Source of the DNA: Pseudoneurospora amorphoporcata
Taxonomy: Eukaryota > Ascomycota > Sordariomycetes > Sordariales > Sordariaceae
Direction of reading: 5' to 3'
Assembly (NCBI GenBank): GCA_033297205.1
Contig: MU859224.1
Coordinates: forward strand, 1 to 64,000
Length of the DNA: 64,000 nt
Part shown: in pieces, positions 25,090 through 35,699 of the stretch
Numbering within the stretch: position 1 is the stretch's first letter
How the letters are laid out: each line of letters begins with the position of its first letter
The notes under the pieces: model-generated
Databases searched by the model: none
The model's input: the letters and a program-made list of their open reading frames with translations, nothing else
What the model was told of the DNA's origin: nothing
Made by a program: the position numbers and the translations under genes

Positions 25090-25258
25090 GGCTTTCTGTT
25101 CTGTCTCTCTGGTAGGTACCAAAATTTGAACGATGGCTTAGTAGGACTGGACAGGATGGAGCAAGTGTCTTCAAGATGTGATGGTCCGGTATGCTGACCA
25201 GAAAGTCCTACTGTTTGGCACATCAGTTAGTTCTTATATCTTGTTGGTTGGGGGGGGC

Positions 25259-25268
25259 NNNNNNNNNN
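25259..25268. other. Assembly gap (10 N)
   Basis: Ten undetermined bases between a G run and GC-rich sequence; the true length is unknown. Confidence 0.98.
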
Positions 25269-25319
25269 GCTTTGTGTTCCCAACTTTTGTGCCGGGCGGG
25301 GTTCCCCCAACCACCTCCT

Positions 25320-25379
25320 TTTTTTTTCACACATTTTTTTTTTTTTTTTTTTTTTCCCCCCCCCCCCCCCCCCCCCCCC
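25320..25379. repeat. Poly(T)-poly(C) homopolymer tract
   Basis: A T8 run, a ~21-base T run and a C run of about 23 bases lie close together. Base calls here, next to the gap, are likely unreliable. Confidence 0.85.
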
Positions 25380-26358
25380 ACCCTTCTTCTTGTATGTGAC
25401 TGGACGGCCACTGGCCTTGTGGCGTTGACGATCCAAAAGAACAAGGCCACTCAAAAGGTGGAATTCGTTGTCAAATGGATTCCACAACATAATCGTTGTC
25501 GGTCGCGTTATTGACCCTGGTGACTCTTTCTGGATAGCTTGTAATTTAAAGAAGATGACCTTTCGCTTCAGGTTCTCTATGTCAGGTTTGTAGGTAGTAA
25601 CAGACCACAACCCATAGTTCCAATTCCATTCTCCATGCCATAGGCGTTGCACTGGTGAAAGGGTCGTCAATGAAGGTGATGAATGCTGGAGTTTTGTTTA
25701 GTTGGCGTTCAAGCAAGCTCTCAGCTGCTTTCTTGGTGTTGCTTTCGTTAGTGGCAGTATGGAGTAGACCAAGTGTGTGGAATATCGTGTTATGTCACTA
25801 ACAGCGATGCTTGACAATCCGCGGTAATACAGATAAGCACCCATCTCAAACAAGAGCGACTGACTGACTTGAATTTTGCCTTTCGGCAACTCTAACGAAT
25901 TATCACAGATAGATGACTGACTGTCTTTGAGGGGTGAGAATGTCAATTCTTTTTCTTTGGGCGATTTTGAAAGGGAGCCTGCTAAAGCTATGTGCTTTTT
26001 TATGGTCAAGAAAGGTGCCAGATGGTGCAAGGGCAGATGGGTACACTAAGGTACGTGGCGGTAGAAGATGCAAGTTGGTCTTTCGTGTTCGGTTCAGTGT
26101 TTCTAGAATAGAAGGATCAGACGTTATTGGCAGTACCAAGTATCTGTTCGAAGATATCGGTGCTTTATTTCTCTTTGCGCTTTTAACAACAACAACATGA
26201 TAAACGTCATCTCTAGGTAGGTACGCTCACCAACTGAAATGATCCCGCTCCATGTTTTTCTCTTCCTCGGTCCCCCAAACTCCAAGAAACTCATCTATAA
26301 CTCCCACACAAGTAAAACTCCACATGTAAGCCAAACACTCACAACCACCCACCCACTC

Positions 26359-28251
26359 TCACATGAAACTATAATAAACCGTCACAGCCGTCGTGTAAAC
26401 CATGCAAACCATTCCCAAAACCATCATGACCACATCCCCCACCTTTGCCCACTTTGTTGTTGCCACCCCTTTATAATGCAAATAAGCCGGATACACATAC
26501 ACCAGCGGCACGCACGCCGTTGATCCGATCAAGGCGACAAACTTATCCAGGTTGCCCGTGCCCAGCACTGACACCACTCCGCAGAAAGCCACCAGCGCCA
26601 ACCTAAACACATTCTTGATCCACTTCGTCTTCACGCTCTTCTTCCCGGAAGTATGTTGTCCAAAGACCTTCCCCTCGATGATCCTCAAAGCAGGGAACAG
26701 TTGTACCGGTGTGCCGACTAGCACGGCTACCGAATAAAGGAACTGCACGGCGTTGACGAGTTTGCTGTCCTGCGGGAAGTTGTCGATGATTTCGATTTGG
26801 GTGGAGGTGCCAAAGGTTGCGTAACACAGGGCGCCGACCGAGGTGAATACGATGGTGATGATCACCATTACTAGACCCAGCAGGTACTCGAAGCGCTGGG
26901 GTTTGGCCATGGAGCTTTGGATGGGCAGGATCAAGCCGATTCCTTCAAAGGTGAAGATTGCCGAGCCGATCATCAGGGTGTACCGCTCGGGGTTGAACAA
27001 CACAACCGATTTGTGGATGCCGTTTTGAGCGAGAGCGCGGAAATCGAATTGGTAGATGTATGACACGCCGATCAAGATGCAGGCGTCTGCGAGGAGAGCG
27101 GCGGGACCGAGTTTGGAGATATTCCTGATCCAGGAGAGCGGGACGAGCAGGGCGACTTGGATCGCGATCAGCGCTACCGAGGATAGCGGCGCCTGGGATC
27201 CGGCGGTGACGGCGTTGAGGAAGGAAGTCAAGTTTTCTGCGACGAAAACGATGCCTGCGCAGACGAAGCCCAACTGAGATATAGTGATGGATGCGAGAAT
27301 CAAGGTCCGCATGCGCTCCCCCGAAATAGCGGCGCCGATTTCTCCGTATCCGCCGCCGTGGTGCTGTTTGCATCGGAGCAACAAGTGGAAGGCGATCATA
27401 GTGACTGCCGACACAACAACCATGGCCAAGGATGAAAACAGGAGGCCGCCGTTGGCAAAGGCTTTGGGGAGGAACATGATGCCCGTGCCGACAAAGGCTT
27501 TGATGAGCGTGAAAAAGGTCTTGGTGGTGCCGGCTGTGGCGGAGCGGCTTTTTGGCAACCGGTGGGAAAGGCGTCGGCCCAAAAGGGCAGTGGTCTCGCC
27601 TATGCGTGCCTCCTCTTCAACCTCTTCTTGTTCTGCTTCGGATTCATCATCCTCGATGGCTTCCTCGCCATCCGAGTCGGCCAGGTCCTCGCCTGCGAAA
27701 CTGCCGTAGAGATCGAGGAACTCGACAAAGTCGCGGGTGATGGGCATTCGCGCGGCGAGGAAGTTTTGGGGTCCACCACCGTGTTTCTGATGTAAGAAGG
27801 CCCGTCGGAAGCCACCCGGGGCAAGCGTTTCGGAGACGGTCATGCCGGGCACGTCCGAGTCTTGCTCGAACTCGCGGGGACTGTGGAAGGTGTTGGCCCG
27901 TCGGTGCCGCTGTTGGAGGCGGGCGGAGGCGTCGAGCTTGAAGAGGTCGCGGTGGATGTCTCCGCCTTGAAGTCGAAGGGAGGAGGCGGCGGCGGCGGGA
28001 CTCTCTACTCCGTTTGGTGTTGTCGAGCCAGCCCGTGTAGAGGACCCGTTGGAGGAACTCTCACCGGTTGACACGGTTTGGGTCTGTGAAGTCGCTTCGG
28101 AGGAGCCATCTTGGGGGGTTTGGCTTTGCCTGCTGGGGTGTTCAGAGTCCAAGACGGCCGTGTAACCGGCGGGCAGATGTTCGGCGACGACCTGTGCCTC
28201 TGCTTCGCGGCGTTCTTGGGAGGTCAACGAGTTGACGGATTCGTCTGACAT
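26359..28251 (-). CDS. Amino acid transporter, AAAP family (Avt3/Avt4-like, vacuolar)
   Basis: A single exon of 630 residues. The first ~245 are hydrophilic and Ser/Glu-rich with an acidic cluster, as in fungal Avt3/Avt4. The Aa_trans domain then starts with TKTFFTLIKAFVGTGIMFLPKAFANGGL and continues through about 11 hydrophobic segments to the C-terminus. In yeast such proteins move neutral amino acids out of the vacuole, so a vacuolar membrane site is inferred. The ATG at 28251 (MSDESV) was chosen because the codons upstream lack an ATG and do not look coding. Confidence 0.93.
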   Translation of the reverse strand: MSDESVNSLTSQERREAEAQVVAEHLPAGYTAVLDSEHPSRQSQTPQDGSSEATSQTQTVSTGESSSNGSSTRAGSTTPNGVESPAAAASSLRLQGGDIHRDLFKLDASARLQQRHRRANTFHSPREFEQDSDVPGMTVSETLAPGGFRRAFLHQKHGGGPQNFLAARMPITRDFVEFLDLYGSFAGEDLADSDGEEAIEDDESEAEQEEVEEEARIGETTALLGRRLSHRLPKSRSATAGTTKTFFTLIKAFVGTGIMFLPKAFANGGLLFSSLAMVVVSAVTMIAFHLLLRCKQHHGGGYGEIGAAISGERMRTLILASITISQLGFVCAGIVFVAENLTSFLNAVTAGSQAPLSSVALIAIQVALLVPLSWIRNISKLGPAALLADACILIGVSYIYQFDFRALAQNGIHKSVVLFNPERYTLMIGSAIFTFEGIGLILPIQSSMAKPQRFEYLLGLVMVIITIVFTSVGALCYATFGTSTQIEIIDNFPQDSKLVNAVQFLYSVAVLVGTPVQLFPALRIIEGKVFGQHTSGKKSVKTKWIKNVFRLALVAFCGVVSVLGTGNLDKFVALIGSTACVPLVYVYPAYLHYKGVATTKWAKVGDVVMMVLGMVCMVYTTAVTVYYSFM

Positions 28252-29652
28252 TGTGATGGGATGTCGCTGATAATGACAAGGTTGCGCTGGATGAACAAGA
28301 CCTGCCCGCAGATCAATCACTGGATACCGCCGAGACGGAAAAGATGGTGGGAAAGAGTGGTGAAAGGTTGAAACAAGCAGGACAAGCCCGTGTTTCCCCA
28401 GAAAAAGGAAATCTGATACAAAAGAATTGGGATCCAATCCGACCAATCGTGGGGTAATAATGAATGTGCTGTTACTGGCCGGATGATGTCATTGGATGAA
28501 ATATATATGCATGTCTGTCTCTTTGTTTGTTTCCAAAGAGGAGGCACATGAACAACATATTGAGGGCATTCTATGAGAAATAGAAGATTGGATACAACAG
28601 AAAGATGTTGATCTGATTCATCACAGAACAAGATATCAGACAAAGCACGGCCGGTCGTCGATTCATGGTCCGGACGAGGGATTGCCACTTGAACCCCTGT
28701 GCACGGCCCCGGTTACAGATGAACCCTGCAGTTGCTAAAGATTCGGTCTACCCGCATTCCCTCTAGTAGTAAGGATTGCTAGATAACTGCTATTTGTAAA
28801 CGATCAAGGCCGAATATGCAAAAAGAGGGGTCCGATTTTGGTGAGCGCGAACACTTATACCCGTCTACCGGGGATTAGACCACAGCCCGTCGTTCAATGG
28901 TGAAAAGGCGCGTCGTTTGCTGGCATGTGCACCGGTACTCCTTTATGCAAACCCCCGTCTTTTGCAAAGAAGCTAGACCTAGGCTGCCGGAATTATTTGC
29001 AGAGATCATTCATTACTGCACTCACAGGTTTCATCCAGTGTGCTTCAGTGTCTAGTCTAGCAAAGACAAACAATTAACAGCCGCATGCACACTGCCAAGA
29101 GTACCTTTACAGCTCAGATATATGAGAGGATACTTTCATGTCAAGGCCCATCTTGGAAAAACTGTTAGGTACCTTACAATTCCATTTCGACTTTTTCCAT
29201 TTGCATTGGTCATGTCCGTTTTTTCTTCCGCCTTTCCATCATCACCAAACATCCACTCCAACAACAAACAATAACGCCAACTTCTTTTTCAAACATGGCG
29301 TTCATGACAATACCGCTCGTAGGCCGGCCGCGATTTGAGTCAAGTTGCATTTTCTAGAACTCACCAAACGGTCCGTCTCCCGGCCTCTTTCTTATACGCA
29401 TTGAACGCCCTGGATAACAACAACAACAACACAGGAGGAAACCCGTCTTCGTTTAAACAACGGCCTCTGATGAGTGCACTCCTTCTGAGCCATGAGAAAT
29501 GAAGCACTGTTAGGTTCGAGAAAAACAGTTGTAGCACTATACTGCTGCTAATCATGCTTCATCCTTCTAGTAAAACTAACTGAATGTTTGTTTCATACCA
29601 GAAAGAGAACCAAGAACCCAAAGCACCAATGTCTCGGACGCAAGGCAAGACT
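28252..29652. other. Intergenic (1.4 kb)
   Basis: Promoter side of the transporter gene and 3' flank of the BTB gene. One near-palindrome TAGGTACCTT at about 29166. Nothing else supported. Confidence 0.6.
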
Positions 29653-30714
29653 TCAATCTTCCTCCGCAGGTGCTTCCACCCACGGCACCCACGGCACTCT
29701 CTCCGGGTCACAAAGAACCATGTCAATGGCAATCAACGGCACATGTTTCAGCAATTCCGCCCACGTCTTCAAGTTCTTGTTGTAAATATCCCAAGCATAT
29801 TGGCCTCGCACATGAGTCTCGCCTCTATTGCAGAGATACTTGCGCGCAAACCACGCCACCATCAACCTCATTGGGTGAAGCAAGGCTGTCTCGGGCTTGA
29901 TTATGGTATCAAGGCCCCAGTACCGGAAGCCCTGGTGGTAGACATAGCCAATCACGTCCACCACCTGATTGAACATGTCTTCTTCCAGGTCAAAATAGTT
30001 GTCCGTTCGAGAAAACCCAATATAATCAGTCAACGCTTTCCGCAGCTGTTTCTGAGAGACTGCCTCAAGGCCCCTGATGTGGGAGCACTTGGCAAAGTTC
30101 CAGACCTGAGCGTGGCAACGGAACACTGATGAAGGCATCGGGTCCTGCACATAGGGGCTGCTCTCGTATACCCAGTAGGCTTGTGGGTTTTGCTTCCTGG
30201 CTTCGCTGTACTCTTGCTGTCTTTTAATGACATCATCTTCCGCCATGCTTGGCTTCGGGACTTTGTAATCACCCGTGTAGGCGTACTTCACAACCAGGTT
30301 GAATATGTCTTGGTCGATGTGGTAACTCCAGTTCATTGGAGGGGTATCACCGATGTCAACGTCGGGGTTGTCGTGGCTGTCAAACATAGCTTGGAGGATG
30401 TCGTCGTTGGCTAGACTGTCGATCAGGGCTTTGGGGAGGCGGTATTCTTTTCTGGATGGGCCGATGATGAAGATGGCGGTGTCGGGGGAGCAGAGGCTTG
30501 AGATCGGAAGCATATTGTCAGTATACGCTATGGAACGCTCATGGAAGCAAACGAAAGGGGAAAGCTGGACTTACAGGTGTATATCCCTGTCAGACAACCC
30601 GCGAATGCCTTGATCGATTACGCGCACCGTCATAACGTTGGATTCCATGGTGCTGGTTTCCATGGTGTCGGCTCTCATGTCGGGGGATTCTGGTTCAATC
30701 TTGATGGGTACCAT
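29653..30714 (-). CDS. BTB/POZ-domain protein
   Basis: Two exons: 30575-30714 and 29653-30496; 327 residues. After ~45 residues a BTB-like fold begins (SPDTAIFIIGPSRKEYRLPKALI), with the usual hydrophobic core and a YTGDY element at about 120-130. The C-terminal half (FNQVVDVIGYVYHQGFRYWGLD) has the helical pattern seen in the many fungal BTB proteins that lack a second named domain. These are mostly uncharacterised; some may be Cul3 adaptors. The ATG at 30714 is the first in the frame, and several ATGs follow within 20 codons, so the start is uncertain by up to that much. Confidence 0.8.
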
Positions 30715-31832
30715 GTTGTCAATCGGACCTGGGCTCGACAAGGTCCAAGCAAAACTGAAATCAAGAAGACGCAAATAATCTATAAGTGATAGAGTTCGAA
30801 AAATTCAAAATCTTTCAACTTTGGTGCTAGGCAACAGAGAAATGGTGAACAAGGCAATGATGACCAAAACTGCTAACACCAAGAAATCATTATGGAGAGA
30901 AATGTGCTTTGACTAGTGAGTCTGATGGGGAAAAGAATAAGAAACATTTGAAGAAAAGTTGTCAGGCCAGATTTTAATACTCCCGTCGGTGAGTTGCGCT
31001 TTCCTAATGTCCCAGTGTCCCGTGTGTCTCGAGATGAGCCTTCCGTAGAGGCGAGGTAAGGTAGTAGTACCTACCTCTGGATTTCGTTCAAGAGCTTTTA
31101 GGAAGGAATTGCCAGTTGGAACGCCGTATCCCATTCTGCCTGCCAACTTATCATGTCCAGCTTGTTCACCACGATGCTCGAGAAAAGCGATGGAGGTTGA
31201 TGCAGTAGTGTGTGCATGGTGGTGTTATCGCACTAACATTTCTAGGCTGATCCCGCAAAGAATCTGAATAAGCAAGCATCTCAGTCAGTTCCGTCAATTG
31301 AGACCTGCTGCACCGACGCATGCTTCCCAGGGCATCTTCCGACCAGGACAGTCACTCCTCCGCCATCCCTCAAAGGAGTTTGCATTTTCCTTTCCCATTG
31401 CTCACGGTTTAGAGGAACCTAGACTAGCGACTAACATGGACCAAAGTTACTGCACTAACAAGCCGTGCTGTAATGTTGGAATCAATTCACAAACCATCTA
31501 TAGTCAGGAAGTGGCAAGTCTAGCTCCTGGGTCAATGGGCCAAGGAGCCCCCTTGATCCCGAGTTCCTCCGCTATCAAGCCAAGTAGGTCTACAGTTTTA
31601 CCATCCCATCGTTCAACAAGGGCCACAGCCGACAGGACATGACAGCACCGGCACAAGGTGGTTGACATTATCTACCTATTACACACAACATCTTGTTTCT
31701 AGCCCTTCCCTATACCAAATGAACAACAGTTTCAAATCCTTACCGCCCAACACAACCGGTCCGGTGACTTCGGTTCCTTCGCCAAAGCCAACACCCAACA
31801 CCCAACACCAAACACCCTACAGTACCTACTAC
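30715..31832. other. Intergenic (1.1 kb)
   Basis: Upstream of the BTB gene and downstream of the DUF1996 gene. No feature recognised. Confidence 0.6.
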
Positions 31833-32966
31833 TCACTGATCAACCCTCACGCCCCCGGGCAACACTCCCCCCTCCAAAACGCCTTTCCAACTCCCCTCCT
31901 CATCCACCTTCTGGCTTATCCCTTGCACCGAATTCTGCACCTCACCACTCTGCAAGTACTCCTTGAACGTCCCACAAGTCTCGATTCTCCCTCCGTTATT
32001 CCCACAGCTCTCGTCTTCCAGCGCCTTCTGCAGCAACTCCACATCCCACCCGTTGAAGAAATCCGCGTGGTAGCCGTACCCGGTTTTGTCACCATTCGAA
32101 AACACAAAGGGCTGGTCGCCGGGGCCGGGGGTGCGGAGGTGGTTAAACGCGTCTACGGCCCACGTCATTTCGTACAACAAGGCCGGGATGCGGACGGGAT
32201 GGGTGGAAGGACAAGGACCCGTGTCGCCGCGGGAGGGGTAGACGACGTGGGTGCCGTTGTAGGAGGAGGAGGACGACGAGTTATGGTAGGAAGAAGAAGA
32301 CTCGGAAAAAAAGGTCCCGAGACCGACGCCGTCCCAGCACGAGGGGAAACGGATGCGGATCTGCAAGCCGCCGTCGCAAGTACGGTTGGGGAAACCGGTA
32401 AAGGGCGGAAGGCCGGTTTGGCCGTTTGTCAAGAGACAGATAAACTCGATAGCCCGATCCTCCACTCGCGACGCGTTGTGTGTGCGACGGTTGGTGTCGC
32501 CGGCGACCATTCTAAACTCCTCCGGGAAAGCACGCACTTGTTTGCCGGCGCAGTAATCTGTCCAGTCGAGACGTTCTTGGTAGTAGACGTTTATGCCGCC
32601 TACTTGCTGCACGGACTCGAGGGAGCCGTTGGCGTGGCGGAAGTAGACGGTGGGAACCCAGTAGTTGGATCGGTCCTTGGACACGGCACAGGTGGTGCGC
32701 ACGTTGGGGGCTTGGGTTCGGTTGTAGTCCAGGGTAGAATCGAAGGCGGATCCGCCCATTACTGTGTGGAGGTGGGCTGAGGCGCGGCCGGGGGAGACGA
32801 TGGGGTCGAGACGGTCGACGGTTATGGGCTTGCCGCAGCCCATGACGAAGAATGCTTTGATGGAGGGTTCGGGGCGGATACAGCTGGATGAGGATGAGGG
32901 TTGGGCGGCGGCGGATATGAAGAGGCATGTTACTAGCCAGAGGATGGGAGGGGTGAGGAGCATCAT
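31833..32966 (-). CDS. Secreted DUF1996 protein
   Basis: A single exon of 377 residues. A signal peptide (MMLLTPPILWLVTCLFISAAA) comes first, then the DUF1996 domain: it contains the family's PGRASAHLHTVMGGSAF block at about 58-74, a conserved CSYWVPT-like YWVPTVYF segment and cysteines consistent with disulfides. An Ser/Asn-rich insert lies at about 225-240, and NxS/T sites suggest glycosylation. Members are secreted or wall-associated proteins common in ascomycetes and basidiomycetes; no biochemical role is firmly established. The second of two adjacent ATGs could also serve as start. Confidence 0.9.
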   Translation of the reverse strand: MMLLTPPILWLVTCLFISAAAQPSSSSSCIRPEPSIKAFFVMGCGKPITVDRLDPIVSPGRASAHLHTVMGGSAFDSTLDYNRTQAPNVRTTCAVSKDRSNYWVPTVYFRHANGSLESVQQVGGINVYYQERLDWTDYCAGKQVRAFPEEFRMVAGDTNRRTHNASRVEDRAIEFICLLTNGQTGLPPFTGFPNRTCDGGLQIRIRFPSCWDGVGLGTFFSESSSSYHNSSSSSSYNGTHVVYPSRGDTGPCPSTHPVRIPALLYEMTWAVDAFNHLRTPGPGDQPFVFSNGDKTGYGYHADFFNGWDVELLQKALEDESCGNNGGRIETCGTFKEYLQSGEVQNSVQGISQKVDEEGSWKGVLEGGVLPGGVRVDQ

Positions 32967-33832
32967 TTTGACTGTTCACTGTTGGACTGAGGTCTGTAAA
33001 AGGAGTGGATGTGAAAAGGAAAAGGAAAAGAAAGAAAGAGGAGAGATGCAAGTGGACTCGACTACTACTGAAGAAAAGGTCAGCAAGGCAGGAAGATGAT
33101 ATGGAAGACAACGACTTTAAGCTGAACATTGCTCCCCGAGACAGCAGGAGACATGAAACATTGGAAAGGAACAGCATGCATCACGGTTAGACACCTCCAA
33201 CACTATGAAACGATGTGGCTTGACCGTTGGTGATGTTGGTAGCCATGATGTTTGTGTGCAATATAAACCGCGTTTGTCGTCGGACGACACGGCAGAGATG
33301 CGCGGACACCAACAGCCAACGATCCGGTCCAGTCGATGACAAGATCTGAGACGGCTGGCGGTCATTTAAACCACCGCCCCGTGTTCTTCTTTATCACAGA
33401 CAACGACCAACTGACCGATACTCGGCGTACAAGAAACCTGTCGCTTTTCATCGTGAATTGGGGGGATTGGGATCGAAAAGGTGAGTGAGTGAAACATTCC
33501 GTCAACGCCATTGTTTTGTTTGTCCCTGTCCTTGATCTTATCATGATATCGCATTCTCCCGGTATCGTCAGTCGCCACTGTTTCAACACCAATGCTAGTG
33601 CTCGTCGGCGCAACCAAACACGAACACATCCGTTCATTTGTTGGTCTATTCCCATATCATACAAGAGTCGTTGTCATGTGTCGACTATTATCATATATCC
33701 GCAACCGCCAACTGGGAAGGGCTCGGGGTATTGGTCCGATGCTCGAGGTCGACCTCGAAGCCGGTGTCGCGTGAAGGAAGGAAGAGAGGCGATGGAGGGT
33801 GCATTTATTGCCTGTATATGGTTCGTCAACGG
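32967..33832. other. Intergenic (0.9 kb)
   Basis: Promoter side of the DUF1996 gene and 3' flank of the tom6-like gene; no feature recognised. Confidence 0.6.
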
Positions 33833-34148
33833 TTAGTGTCGTAGACATAATATAGGACTGCGACAGGCCTGCGATGCTGGGTATACGAACACAACAAGCA
33901 ACTCTCCCCAAGAGCTGGAGAGGAAGGCGACGGCAGCCTGGGATGGGTAGGTATGTTAGTATGATCGGACTATGGACGACTAAGTGGTAATTCGGGGCCA
34001 GGAAGAGGAGATCACTCACGCCGAAGAGGGCGATGCTGCGGACGACGGAAGCGTTCTCGGCAGAGGTGAGGGAATCGTAAGTAGAGCGGATGAAGCCCTT
34101 GGACTTGCGGCTGCCACCGGGGCGCTCGATGTATCTGGCGGAAGGCAT
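33833..34148 (-). CDS. tom6: Tom6-like subunit of the mitochondrial outer membrane translocase
   Basis: Two exons: 34020-34148 and 33833-33937, 77 residues, phase 0, joined across a 82-nt intron with a CTAAC branch site. The N-terminus is basic and the segment STYDSLTSAENASVVRSI leads into a single hydrophobic segment that, after splicing, reads ALFGAAVAFLSSSWGELL. This is the tail-anchored layout of fungal Tom6, which stabilises the general import pore between Tom40 and Tom22. Oddity: relatives as I know them stop shortly after the SSWGE block, whereas here about 20 further residues follow before TAA. A second small intron or an altered stop may explain it. Family call is from pattern recognition. 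Confidence 0.7.
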
Positions 34149-34745
34149 GGTGATTGAGTGTCTGGTCCTTCTGGGGGAGTTGTCGCGATAACGGGGCTAT
34201 CGGTTGATGGAGTTGGAAACTGACGCGGACTGCCAGAACCTCGAATGGAAATTTTGGACTTGCTGGCAGGCAGCGGGAAGCAAAGACGCAGGGATGGCAC
34301 GTGCCTGATTGGCTGTTATCACTTACACTACACCGAGGTGAGTGAGTATAGGAGAGCTTCACTTAACCAGGAATCAGGGACAAATAGATGATGGATGAAT
34401 ATGTATGATATTTACACCGAGTAATATTAACGTCGGTTTCTTCACGTTATCAAAGGTTGTTATGCCCTGTCGATTGACACATTCTCTTCTATGAAATTCA
34501 CCTTTGTTTGACTGGCCCCCTTTGCAGTTTCCCGGCAGGCAAGCCCTGTAAGCGGTGGAGTTTGGGTCCCACTCCCCCGCCGTTTGTCACTGCTCAATCC
34601 ACTCGTTATTATGTCATGCATGTCATGTCCTGAAATCTGCCACTGAACTCTTTATCATCCTACATTATCTTCCAAAATCCTAGGTACTCTAAGTGCTTGG
34701 TTCCCATCGCCAATTGTCTCGACGAAACCACCCACCGCATCCTCG
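34149..34745. promoter_or_regulatory. Divergent intergenic promoter region
   Basis: 0.6 kb between the divergent tom6-like gene and the next gene; no specific site assigned. Confidence 0.5.
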
Positions 34746-35699
34746 ATGCATCATACACCAATGGCTGAAAACGAACGCCCCGTTTCCCCGACTGCGCCAG
34801 CTCCCGGTGGCTTTGTGCCTCCCGCGATCCCTTCCAACTCGTTACCTTCTCCAGCACCCAGTTCAGCATCAGCAGCCGCCGTCTCCAACCTTCCACATCC
34901 CCGCCGAACCTCTCTTCGCCCCGGATCCATCAAGGAGGATAAAGTCCGCAACTATGTTTCCGATAAAATGCTACATATCAGTCGCCGATACGTCAAGCAC
35001 TTTGCGATTCCCGATCCTAGCGACGAGGTCACGGGCTACAAGTCTATGGTCGAGCTATGCAAAGATCTCGACGACGTCATTAATATCATCTGGTTATCCG
35101 GTACTCGTAAGTGCCACACAATTTGTTTCGAGTTTTACCGACCATGCCTGTTACTAACTAACGTCCCTTTAGCCAGCCTACAAATTCCCTACCTGCTCAA
35201 CATCGCAAGCGAATTCACCACCTGGCTCGAGGGCTTCCCTCCTTCGCCACCCGCCACCTTCTCGCTACTACGAAAACTCGACCACTGCTTCGCCAGCCTA
35301 CTATTCGGCTACGACATCGACACCAAAGAAACGCTACCGGGCTTCGAAAATGGCCTCCGAGCTGGTCTATCCAGGACCGACATGGTCCGCTGCAAGAGTG
35401 TTATTGAGCGCACCCGCGTGTTGGTCGTCGAGGTTATGTCGAAAGAAGCAGCCGACGAGGATCAAAACGGCGATATTGGGGGCCCGGGTATTCAGACGCC
35501 AAAGCCGGACGACGACACGGACATGGAGACTGAGGTTGATGCTCAGCACGACCTGAAGGATTTCGATGACGGGGATGAGGATGAAGACGAGTTGCTGCAT
35601 ATGGATGTCGCCCAGGTGTACGAGAACACGCTCGTTAAGCTGGGAGACATTCTGGGAGATGGAGGTGGCGTGACGACGATTCCCATGTCTGTTGACTGA
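34746..35699 (+). CDS. Conserved-looking fungal protein, unknown function
   Basis: Two exons: 34746-35106 and 35173-35699; 295 residues. The first ~60 residues are Pro/Ser/Ala-rich and disordered. A helical globular part follows (EDKVRNYVSDKMLHISRRYVKHF to about residue 215), with a hydrophobic run just after the splice junction (LQIPYLLNIASEFTTWLEGF). About 230-270 are strongly acidic. No signal peptide or membrane segment. I do not recognise the family with enough certainty to name it. A second ATG at 34761 is an alternative start. Confidence 0.8.
   Translation: MHHTPMAENERPVSPTAPAPGGFVPPAIPSNSLPSPAPSSASAAAVSNLPHPRRTSLRPGSIKEDKVRNYVSDKMLHISRRYVKHFAIPDPSDEVTGYKSMVELCKDLDDVINIIWLSGTRKCHTICFEFYRPCLLLTNVPLASLQIPYLLNIASEFTTWLEGFPPSPPATFSLLRKLDHCFASLLFGYDIDTKETLPGFENGLRAGLSRTDMVRCKSVIERTRVLVVEVMSKEAADEDQNGDIGGPGIQTPKPDDDTDMETEVDAQHDLKDFDDGDEDEDELLHMDVAQVYENTLVKLGDILGDGGGVTTIPMSVD

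Larger units (their letters stand above)
25090..26358. other. Intergenic with assembly gap and homopolymers
   Basis: A G7C run, ten N (25259-25268), then long T and C runs (about 25320-25380) lie together. The rest, to the 3' end of the transporter gene, shows no coding signal. Confidence 0.7.
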
